A model generated the notes under the pieces. The model searched no databases. It worked only from the letters and a program-made list of their open reading frames with translations, and had not been told where the DNA came from. Both the position numbers and the translations under genes were made by a program. From Corythucha ciliata (Eukaryota; Arthropoda; Insecta; Hemiptera; Tingidae): a stretch of 64,000 bases of DNA. Positions 13,298-23,327 of the stretch are shown one piece after another. The stretch spans positions 17,249,604 through 17,313,603 of the forward strand of contig CM075940.1 of the NCBI GenBank assembly GCA_038030265.1. Reading direction: 5' to 3'. How positions within the stretch are numbered: position 1 is the first letter of the stretch; each line of letters opens with the position of its first letter.

Positions 13298-13425
13298 CCT
13301 GGGAGGCAAGTACGAAGGGGCGGTATAATTTTAACACGGCGTTGTTCTATCACAATTAACATGGTTTTCACGCGGATACCACTAGTGTTATTTCAATTTA
13401 TACCCCTTCGTACTTGCCTCCCAGG
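13298..13425. mobile_element. MITE, family 2 (copy A)
   Basis: Terminal inverted repeats CCTGGGAGGCAAGTACGAAG / CTTCGTACTTGCCTCCCAGG frame about 128 bp. The copy at 57682-57807 is homologous in opposite orientation, sharing ATAATTTTAACACGGCGTT and TATCACAATTAA. No coding capacity. Confidence 0.85.
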
Positions 13426-14583
13426 AGGCTTCGTCTTTTCACCTGTCAAGCTTGAAAACTGCAGGAAGGTTTGGTCCTAGCCATTTTCCCTTCGCAGTTC
13501 GTCACCGACCTATCCGAACTTTCACGAAGACCCGGAGATGGTTCAAATTTAGACAAGAGCCAAGGAAAATGGTTCAGTCTGGGCAGTGATAGTGAGGAAA
13601 ATAGTTTCACTATTCCGGTTGGGAGGAGGGGGGAATTTGAGCCTCAGAGTACCAGAATGCCGCTGGCTACGTAAAGGGTAAATGGGGGGCAAGATGAATT
13701 GGTGAGAGGGATTGCATAGGGTCTTGCTAATTTGTGGACCGAAAAAAAAGTATGCGGGCCGGGTACTTAAAATGCTTCAATTGAGCCCAAATTAGGCACG
13801 TCACACTAACACATATGAGACCTCACGAGTCGTTGCCCTAGCACCAAAACTACTGGCACTTTACTCCGAGACCAAGCACTCGAAATCTGCTGACCAGAAA
13901 CAAAAGGTCATTTAAAATGCAGCAATAATTCAACCCAAGACCCGGGCTGGGTATCCCTGAATGCGGAACGTCTGATGGTCAACGGTCGGATCACTTGTCG
14001 TTCAGATCAAAGGTGAGGTCTGTACAGATGTTGCAGTTCAGGATTGTCGTCACCTTCACATAATCTTCAGGATCGCAACCGTTCTTATTCTATTTTCGTC
14101 ACAAGGTGCCTAACCTAAAAAGCTTTCTCTTGTAATCCCAAAGCTTGTTGAAAGGCTATGTCAATCGCGGACTGCCCCGGCTCACCTCTTGATCTGAACT
14201 AAGGTAACTTAACAATACAACCGAGTTAACTTGTCCTCCATATTGGGGTAGATAAAAAGTTGAAAAATTTGTGGGTGGGAGGGGTGCATGGAAGTGGAAA
14301 TACTATGGAGTGGCCCACAAGGCTTTTGAGGTGAGCCCAAAATATTTTAAAGTACATTAAACCTCAACTGAATTCTATTGATCGAAATGAAGTCGCTAAG
14401 CAAGGTAGTCAGCTGGGTTCCTAGGAAGTTATTTGTAAACAACAAAGTTTATCTACCCCAAAATGGCCGTGAGTTCACCTGGTAGTAAAGGTTCTCTAAT
14501 CTGAACAAATAGGTAGAGCATGGAGGATATTGGAAGCTGAAATTTAGTAAAGGATGCATAATAATTTAGTGGATAAAAGTTAG
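13426..14583. other. Non-coding stretch
   Basis: No gene seen. The longest open frames show no codon bias, splice signals or recognisable motifs. Confidence 0.45.
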
Positions 14584-15012
14584 CTGGCGCGGATCCAGAG
14601 TCGACTTAAGGAGGGGGCCATATTATATGGCTCCATCCGGCCCCCGCACCTACCATTACCACACGTCACACAGTTGCTACTTGCTAGATGCGACAGGGTT
14701 ACAGCTCTAAATCCCAAAGGCAGGAAAAGTGGAAAAAAACAACAACATTCAACAACTACCTATGCAACGTGAACTACTAGTTTGGCAAAAATGTGCCTTC
14801 CGCCGAATGAAGTGAACTCAGCGCAATGGTGGAGGCGAAACTATTCTGTCCCTCGGCTAGCACTGCGATTCTTACCCTCAAAATTGATTGTTTTAGTGAG
14901 CGAAATCCGGGAAATTTCTGTTTTATTAAGTGAAACCAGCTAAAAATCGGTGTAATCGGTCCCGGCAATAGGCCACCCAGCAAAATTGGTTTACTGGCAA
15001 ACAAATATCCCG

Positions 15013-15660
15013 AAATTGACTGCTCATAAAATTGACGGTCTCCTCATGAAATTGACAATGGCCTCGTAAAATTGACAATTTCCCCATAAAATTGATAATT
15101 TCCTCATACAATTGCCAATTTACTCTTAAAATAGATCATTTCTGCGTTCATTCTAGAAATCTATTCCAAGGACCAAAAATAAAACTATTGGGGATAAGTT
15201 ACAATTTCCTCGTGAAATTGACAATTTCTGCTTCGAATTGACAATTTTTTAATTAAATTGACAATGCGCTAATAAAAACGTCGATTTGCTAATAAAAGTG
15301 ACAATTACCTCTTGAAACTGACAATTTCGCCCTAATATTAATGATCCCAAAAAAATTTACGATTTCCTCTTGAAATTTACAATGTCAAATTCGAAGTAAC
15401 AATTCCCTTACAAAATTGAAAATTCATTCAAAGAGGGCAATTTCCCCATTATATTGAAAATTCCTCATACAATGTATCATTTTCTTCAAAAAATTGACTA
15501 TTTCCTTATTGAACTGACGATGTAATCATCAAATTGACACCTTTTCGACTGAAAATTTCTCATAAAAGCAACCAATGCTCATAAGCTTAAGATTTCTTAT
15601 AAAATTGAAAGCTTTCTCATAAAACAGACAATATCGTTATGAAATTGACAATTTCTTAGT
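15013..15660. repeat. Tandem array, 20-bp unit with phased A/T tracts
   Basis: The consensus unit is about ATAAAATTGACAATTTCCTC. Core AAATTG-like words start at 15029, 15049, 15069, 15089, 15109 and 15129, exactly 20 bp apart. Later units are more diverged. Each unit has AAATT and AATTT about 9-10 bp apart, so A/T tracts recur once per helical turn. Confidence 0.85.
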
Positions 15661-15729
15661 GAAAACGACGAGTTTCACCAATATGTCACCAAACATGTGG
15701 GCAATATGTCACCATAACATTGCTCTTCG

Positions 15730-16010
15730 GTGAAGCGTTTCCAATACTTTGTTGCCCCTGACGCGGCATTTCGCGTAAATTTTGCGTTGAATGTGGCGAT
15801 TCACGTGAGTGTTTGCTCGAATATTGCGTTTTGCCCACCGTGGGACATTTTGCGTAGTTTACTTGTTGTGCCGTGGCCTTTCGAAATATTTTTTTCCTCA
15901 CAATGCGACGTTTCGCTTGACGGTTAAAGTTTGCCCTTGGCGTGACCTTTCGCATAAATTTTGCCCTAGACGTGGCGGCGTTCAACGTCAATTTTCCCCT
16001 CGATTTGCGA
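15730..16010. repeat. Degenerate tandem array, ~30-bp unit
   Basis: Repeated phrases of the type 'cgTGGCnTTTCGCnTAAATTTTGCCC' run through this block. They are quite different in wording from the 20-bp array next door, yet lie within the same transposon-like boundaries. Confidence 0.65.
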
Positions 16011-16228
16011 GAGTTTTTCTTTTAAATAACTTGACATTTCGCGTCTCTCGAGAACCTCTGGCCCTCGGGCCTCTGAGAGAATGACCCTAAATTTAGAGGT
16101 GATCACCCCTCCTCGATGGATTTTGGAAGAGGTTTAGACAATTTTTATTTATTTATTTTTTTTTGCGCAAGAGACCTCGACTCCAAGTAAGGCCTGTTGG
16201 TATGGCCCCTCCCTTAGATCCGCCACTG

Positions 16229-16952
16229 CAAGTTAGTGAGACGAACACTTACGTGTCTCTAAAGAAATTTCACCAGTAATTAACACTCATGACTTGACTC
16301 TCGACAACGAAACAAAAACGTCGTGGGCTGTGTTGAAAAAAACAAAAAAAAAAAAAAAAAAAAACAACAATCAAACAAGTCGCCCTCTCAACCAATAAAC
16401 AGACACGAGATTCATTTCAGCGCTTAACACTTGGAGGAAAACGGTCTTCACACAACCCCCAAGGAAATATGGGACTCAGGATCTTAATCTTATCAGGTCA
16501 CAGATCGTTTCCAGTTTCCCATCGGAAAATGAGTTGATTAGTCCTATGTGTTTTTGTTATTGCATCCATAATTCAAGCTAGACCATCGCACGTGGAACCG
16601 CCAAGCGACTACTTCCTTACTTCCTCTGTAAGTATTGCCCTTTTAAAAATTACCTTGTCTTTTTCGTTGTTTTTCATCGGCTTGATGTAAAAGGGGGTTT
16701 GGAAAAAGGACATTGCACAAGAAGACATAAAACAACGAATTGACACTTGTGGAAGGGGTAAGTTTGTTTTCAAAAATTTTAGCCTTAACCTTGTCTCGGT
16801 GTCTTCCCTTCCTCTTGTCAGTTGTCACCACCAAGTCATTTCCAATTTTCCACCAACCCTGTTACACTACACCGCCCACCAACTCCAATCCACTAATTTT
16901 TCATTTTCATTTCGCACTTGTTGAATTTTGAAGAAATTTGGAGAGTCTCTAC
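16229..16952. other. Non-coding stretch with poly-A
   Basis: An A-run of about 21 bases lies at 16344-16364. No gene recognised before the small ORF that starts at 16953. Confidence 0.4.
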
Positions 16953-17267
16953 ATGAACGAATTCACCCTTTTAAAAGCAAATTTGGTAGATTTAATCGTG
17001 AAAATACGCGAAAAAAGGAAAATCGTGGAAAAGCTTATTCCTACCTTGTTTCAGCCGGATACTCTTCCCACCACCACGGGGCAGGTAGCGTCGGCTTCTC
17101 GGGTCCTTGTCAAAATGTCGCCTAGCACTCCCGAAAAGGACCGCGAAGGGAGGAAAAAAAGGTAAACGAACATCGTAAGGACCTATATCAATAAAATACA
17201 CTACTTTTAATCACTTTTGAATTTCTTGAACATTTCTAACAGAAAAATGGACGGCCGGGACAGGTAG
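16953..17267 (+). CDS. Possible small two-exon gene, basic C-terminus
   Basis: ATG at 16953 opens a frame to 17161, where AG|GTAAAC is a good donor. The acceptor TTTCTAACAG at 17233-17242 rejoins in phase, adding 7 codons before a TAG ending at 17267. The product is about 77 aa. The first 40 residues look helical and amphipathic (LKANLVDLIVKIREKRKIVE). The C-terminal tail (GRKKRKMDGRDR) resembles a nuclear localisation signal and exists only after splicing. I do not recognise a family. It could be a real small nuclear protein or a chance ORF; no polyadenylation signal is obvious. Confidence 0.35.
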
Positions 17268-17711
17268 AACGTTCACGCTTCTGAAGGGCGAATGGCTGTT
17301 GGCTGCTGCTCGACTTCCGGGGTGGTTGGTTCACTATCGTAATTTGCTGTGTGGAGGGGACGGCGCGGCGCTCCGTAGAGAGCTCCAGATTTATTTTTTA
17401 GGAAAATTTCTCGTTTTTAAAGGTTTATTACCGCCTTGGCATTTTCACACTCAAATGATGACAAAATTGGTGATTTCACTGGGATAAAACGGAGTAAGTG
17501 CTTTGTATTTTAAAATGTATTAAAATTGTGTAACTACTTTAACTAGTCCGCGACGTCAGAGTGCGCACCTGGTTCCCCATCCAATCAGTGTTCCCCAAAG
17601 TATTCTTCCGCGGTTCCCGGCCCTGATGCGAGGGTGGCCATTGCAATCCGGCTGGCTGGTCTCTTTTTCGTCGTCGTGTATTTCTTATTCAGGGCTTTTT
17701 CGACTATATGC

Positions 17712-17897
17712 CAGTAGCGTACCCAGAGGGGGGCGATGTGTGGATCGCCCCCTCCGGGAGACCGTTTTTAGCCACGTTTTTGCAAAATCCCGGCAATACG
17801 ATAGACATTCATTAGTACACCCTCTCCCGCCGGACATTAGTAGGCTGCGGACTGCCGGGAATTGCCCCCTCCGGAAGAATTTCTAGTTACGCCCCTG
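17712..17897. mobile_element. hAT-type MITE, 186 bp
   Basis: Ends are CAGTAGCGTACCCAGAGGGG and, inverted, CAGGGGCGTAACTAG, typical of hAT MITEs. Flanking 8-mers CTATATGC (17704-17711) and CTATAAGC (17898-17905) match at 7 of 8. The interior is GC-rich and non-coding. Confidence 0.8.
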
Positions 17898-18956
17898 CTA
17901 TAAGCAGGACCAGGACGGATGCGTTTCTTTCGTTATAAACGTGAGTTAATAAAGATTTGTTTTGTTCTCTACCTAAGTAAAAAGTTCCGCTGTAAACATG
18001 AATGTTTCTTTCTTTTCAAATTAAGTTTCCATCAGCTTTGAGCTGCTGCGTTATTTCTCATAGTTCTACGGTCGCCTGGTCCCCTCGGCCTCCCGGTGGG
18101 ACCGACTATTTTTCGTCATATACCTATTTTTCGTTCTCAATTCAGCAATGCATTGTCTGTCGTCGATACCTTGATTGTAGACTGATCCCACGCTGTTAAT
18201 TATTTTTTTATAGTTTATTTATTTATTTATAGTTTTTTTAATTATCTGCGTTTGTTTGTGGTGGTGGTCCGAGGGTGCCAGGCGGCAGTAAGAAAAAGGT
18301 CTGTTCACTCGGGGCAATTTCACGAGAAAAGTCGCCCCGATACTTTTCAAAAACTTGAGACCTCAATGAAAGTTGGTCGAGAATCATATTTTGTTGGTGT
18401 TTAATTATGCCGTGTAAAACGGGTGGAAAGTCGCTTCATTTGGGCGGGGCTCACCTTGACTGGTACAGATTCGTGAAGCCAAGACGCTAGTTTTCTGATC
18501 TTGGTTCTTCATAGCGTTGATTTTCATGCCCCTAAATAGAAGAATTGTCATTTTCAAGTCTTTATAGAAGGGATTTGTTCAAGGAAAAGTGAGAGGTTTC
18601 TATGCCAAGTAACCCCCACCTCCGTCTGCCTAACTTTTTTTTTTTTTTCAAAAACATACAAACTCTATGAATGGCACCTAGACGAGCTGTGGTATTTTGT
18701 AGTCGTTGCATTTGAGAAAATTGCAATCTAACCTGCCCAGATTTGTTTAGCTTGGACGCTCTGCTTCTGGTTCTGGTGCTTTCATGAAAGGATTGACAAT
18801 TTTGAACGGTTTTCCCTGCCCTAATGCTCTTTTTTTGCTCCCTTCTCCCCACGTACTCCTGCAGCTCCGGCGCTTCTTCGTTGCAGTTCTTGGTTTCCGT
18901 GTTACATCAGGAACATGTGAATTTGGGTTTCCCAAAATGTGACTTGGTACTCTACT
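17898..18956. other. Non-coding stretch
   Basis: No gene recognised. Minus-strand open frames at about 18560-18955 are Lys/Arg-rich but show no splice pattern, and they open directly at the inverted-repeat element that follows. Confidence 0.35.
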
Positions 18957-19113
18957 ATTCGCCTATTTCATAATTTGGGCAGCGCTGCAGTTGGCCATTT
19001 TTGGAAACAGTTGTTGTGGGTGATTTCCATTAGAAACTAGTACAAGTCTGCCCACATGAGCTAGTTTCCAAGTGGCCAACGACAGCGCTGCCCGAATTTT
19101 GAAATAGGCGAAT
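18957..19113. mobile_element. MITE-like inverted repeat, 157 bp
   Basis: ATTCGCCTATTTCA..TTGGGCAGCGCTG at the left is inverted as CAGCGCTGCCCGAA..GAAATAGGCGAAT at the right, with arms of about 40 bp or more including GTTGGCCA/TGGCCAAC. No ORF. It is a single copy in the window. Confidence 0.75.
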
Positions 19114-19680
19114 TCTGCCCTCAAAACAGGCTACTCGGCCAAGAAATTAGGAATTTTACCCCTGATTGGCAATATAACTAGCCCCCTTCCCTCCTGGACC
19201 GAAACATAGCTTTAAATTACCATTCGGTTCTTCACCAGCGTATGTCATCGCTGCCGGATGACATCGTGTGTCATCTATGGAAAGCCCTCTATCCCTATCA
19301 CCCCCCCCCCCACCACCACTATGTGTCTAATAGAAACGATCTCTCTGCCAAAATCGTTGGATTTTAGCCATACCAACGCAAGTTATGATTTCAGATTTGT
19401 TACATATTTTTGTTCAAACCCCTCTCTCCCTGCTATCATAAAAGCATTCTTCTCAGCCCCCCCCCTTATCATAAAGGCATTCTTCATAGCGTTCCCCCTC
19501 CCCCCTAACGTTCCTACGCCATAGCTACCCAGGCATCATTGCCTTATTGCTCAGTCAAATTACCACCTTTGCGCTACCCACGCACCGTTTCATACCTGCC
19601 CAGGCAAATTTAAAATTTTTAGTAGAGCCAAAGTTTAGTAATAATATTTTTCTGGTGGGTGTGACCCCAAAAATGGGTGG
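19114..19680. other. Non-coding, C-rich stretch
   Basis: C-tracts near 19301-19310 and 19459-19466 in otherwise nondescript DNA. No gene seen. Confidence 0.4.
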
Positions 19681-19900
19681 TATAGCCCGTCAAGTTAAAC
19701 GTGGACATCGCCCTCCTGTGATCAGCCCCTCTAGCTATTTTCCCTTACCCCCTCCACGGATCTTCAGCTTTATAGTAACACTTATCTTTGGTAAACAGTG
19801 GGGCAAACAATTCGTTAACGAGAGTAGTGGGAAGAGAAGTTGCATGTAATCGAATGAGAGAGCGCTGGCCGCGGGTTCCTGTTCTTCTTGACGGGCTATA
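19681..19900. mobile_element. 220-bp TIR element, family 4 (copy B)
   Basis: Same termini, length and internal sequence as the copy at 11542-11761, in the same orientation. The left boundary TATAGCCCGTCAAG and right boundary CTTGACGGGCTATA are intact. Confidence 0.85.
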
Positions 19901-22900
19901 GCAAGATTCTGGGACGAAAAATTGTTGTGGTAGAGCCAAATAATTTGGTGACTCAAATAACGCATGTGATACATTTTGCTTCAAATGTGAAAAATATGAT
20001 GGTTGCTCCATTCAAAGTGATTGATGATGGTGAGCGAGTTTTTTTCTTTCAATTGGAATTTTTTCGAAACTCCCGGCTCGGCGATTCGTCTGACGGGTGC
20101 TACTTGCCTTTCCTGCCGGGAAATTGTGAGACCGCACCCCCTCTCGAAACTTGGAAGTCGTCTCATCGGCGCAGAGCTTGAGTAGGGCTGATACAACTTG
20201 TTATTGAGCGCTTAAATATTCTCTCGTGTGTGCTTAAGGTCTCGAGGATGGGGATTTGTCATTCGTTTAAATCGTGAGTGAAATTAGCACTTTTGCGGAT
20301 TCAAATTGTATAGATTGCCTCCGAGTTGAATTTACTCCGAAAAGTTTCGCTTTTTATGAGCGCAGCTTCCCCGGACTGAGCCATCCCAAGCACCCACGAC
20401 CCCGAGGGAATACAAATTGCTTTTATTCTCGAGCTAGGTATTCATTTCCGTAATTTTAATTCCTGTTAATTAACAGCAAGTAGTTCTAACGAAATATTAA
20501 TCGCTGTGGATAAAAAATTCTGTTTTGATCGAATTTTCAGATGTTCCAAAGCGGCAGGTCCATCTGGCCGGTTTGTTCATCCAGAAGAAATCGTATTTTT
20601 TTCAAATGTTCCCACACTCCTAAATTTATTGGGCGTATTATTCAAATGCAAAAATCTCAAAAGAATTCGTTATGGACTCAAGTTAGTTTTGTACTCAAAA
20701 TTACGGGGCTCTTCGTATGCCAACGGCTAAGTAGCCGGCTGGGTTATTCCGAGGCAATTATTCTGAAGATCTACATTTTTTGATTTCATGACCCTGTGGG
20801 GAGGAGGCATTCTCCTATGAGTAATGGAGTTTAAATAAGGTAGAGCTACCCCCTCCCCTACCATTCTTATGATATGGGTTTGACGACTCCTGACAACCGC
20901 ACAATTGCGATGGTGAGAGATTTTTTTATGGTTCCTCCAAGGCGTGTGAGACCTGAAATAGGCATTTTATCTTTCCTGGCCCCCGAGTGAGGTATTAGTG
21001 TACAAGAAACAATTTCCTAGATTTATTTTCTGGAACCTTGATAAGGGAGGGATTCTTATAGACCTATACTGAGGCAATGGTTCTGGATTTAATCTTCTTT
21101 CGTCCGTTTAAGAAGCCTGTGAGAGGGAGGGGGTCTTGTGTTATGATTGGGCCTTTATCGCCTCCCCGGCATGAGGGAAATCTTGTTTGTGGGCTGCAGG
21201 GAATGAATCGGAAAACGTCTTTTCAGGCCTAGGGTTCTTGAAAACCTCTTCCTCGTCGCCAATTTCAGGGGCAATGGAGGTACTAATGAAACCAATTTGT
21301 TTTCATGGCCTCATGGTTTGATTAGATTTGTGTTGTGATTCTGTGAGTTATAGAATCCCCCTTCGCCATTTGCTTTGAATCGCCATTTGAAAGTACCTAT
21401 CTTGCTGAATTTGCCGGGTATTTTCTCGAATTTAATTTAATTTGATTGTTTAGAAAAGGGGCTAAATTGGGAGATGGAATTTCATGGCTTTCAATTTTGA
21501 ACGAACTATTCAACAAAGGGCACACCAATTCATGGATCTCATGGTGATGAGGGGGGGGGGGTAGAGGTTGATCTTCAACTGTTAAGTCAAAGTGAAGAGA
21601 GGACTCTTTGTATCTACGAGGATGCATAAACCGTGGTCATATGGTCATGATAAGACTTGCGTATTTTTTATGTTAACTTACTGACTTTTCATTTCCCGTA
21701 GTGAATTGTGAGGGCTTTTTTCGCTGGAGTTGTTACTGTGGGGTACGAATATACAGACAGACCGGTGGTAGGCCGAAAACCACTTTTTTCAAGCTTTTTG
21801 AGGTTGTGTATCTCGAATCAATATAGTTTCAAAAACCAAATTTCGTGGAGTTGCCTGCCTGAAAAAGGCCAAGTTCACGGATTTAATTTCCGGGGTGGGT
21901 CTATTTGACGAGCGATTTCGCCGGTCTGGTTATTTTGTAAAAACCAAATTTCGTAGAGTTAACAAATCCAAAACCAATTTTATGGGATTCAAAAAATAAT
22001 TTTGTGTGTGGGGGGGGGGGGGGTAAAATAAGAGGTCAGAGGAGCCCCCATCCTCTCAGAATACTGCGGACTCAAGAATAATTAAAGTCCCTCCTGGCCA
22101 AATTTTTTGTTTTAATGGTGGTGTTGGCAGTTGCAAGGACAACACACAGTGTCTTGCGTGACATTGCATAGCCTTTGGGATTTTTCCCCCTAACATTCAA
22201 CACGTTGTTTTCTCGCAAGACGGGAACTCGAATGAATTTCTCTCGGTGATTTGGTCCATTTTGCTGTTACGCTTCAATAAACTGCTCAAGGAAACAGCAG
22301 ATAGTTGCTTTAAACAATCCCCTTCCATGTTTAGCAGCTTAATTCACCCCCTCCCCTTACTTACAAAGCTGTTTTTCATTAGCAACAGTGTCAAAGGAAT
22401 TGCAGATCGGGGAAATGTTGAATTAAGCGTTACCCCCCCCCCCCTATATTTCTGATTGAGACATGCCTTTCGCTCCAGCAGCTGTGAGGGCGAAAATTAG
22501 TGTTTCGAGATGTCGCTGGTTTCAGCCGATTTTCTTGACTCTAGAGCGGGCCTCGACGAGCAGTTGATTGCGTGACCGCCGTCCGCTCAGGTAAAATTCG
22601 GCTAAAGGGCCCCCCCCCCCAAATTGTTTCTATTTGTCTCTGACAAGGTTTATTAACAAGGTTTAGGGCAATTTTGGACAGTCCCTCTTCCATCTGGTGG
22701 AGGAGTCCGGGTGCACTCCCCCCCCCCCAACAACAACAACACCCAAATGATGATCCTCTAGTTGATAAAGTACGCAAACGTGGCAACGGCAGGGAAAGAA
22801 AATGGGTGCTTGGGGTTGCAAGTGATTGAAACAGCCACGCTAGTTTTAGCTAACAGTGTGTTTAATGAATTTAAAAAAGTAATACTTTTGTGAAAAAAAA

Positions 22901-23327
22901 GACTCTCCTAGTGAACGCATTACCAAGTCATGTAGTATACTTTTAACAAGTCTGAACTTGTTTGTTTATCACAGAATTAAAGAGCACTATTCATCCGTAA
23001 CTGATAGGTACTAACTGGGTCACTTTTGTACACGTTTAAAATGGATAAAGCTCTTATAAAACAAGCAGCTTGAAAAACAATAAATTTAATTTCTCTTCTT
23101 CAGGCAAAAAACGGAAATGTTTGCTCTCCCATCTCTTAATATTTTTAAGTACCACAGAATAGTTCCAGTGAACAAAGGCTCGGACTCTTAGAACTACAAA
23201 GGAAGAATTCAGAAGGAAACAATATTTTAACGGCTCCACCAAGGATCAGAAAGGCAATTTTCTCCCGTATCAACTACATAATTGAATATTTCAAGGCGAA
23301 ACGTGTGTCTTACAATACTCTGACAAA
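19901..23327. other. Intergenic DNA downstream of TBK1
   Basis: No convincing gene. The stretch at 21800-21980 repeats the phrase 'aaaaaccaaatttcgt'. A 14-base G-run lies at 22010-22023, and C-runs lie near 22433 and 22611. Sequence immediately before 23328 is the expected 3' UTR of the minus-strand TBK1 gene. Confidence 0.4.

Larger units (their letters stand above)
14584..16228. mobile_element. hAT-type non-autonomous element carrying tandem arrays
   Basis: The left end reads CTGGCGCGGATCCAG..GGAGGGGGCCAT. The inverted right end reads CAGTGGCGGATCTAAGGGAG. The flanking 8-mers AAAGTTAG (14576-14583) and CAAGTTAG (16229-16236) match at 7 of 8 positions. CAGTG-type ends plus an 8-bp target duplication are the signature of hAT transposons. 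No transposase ORF remains in its 1645 bp. The interior is largely two tandem arrays, at 15013-15660 and 15730-16010. Confidence 0.8.
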
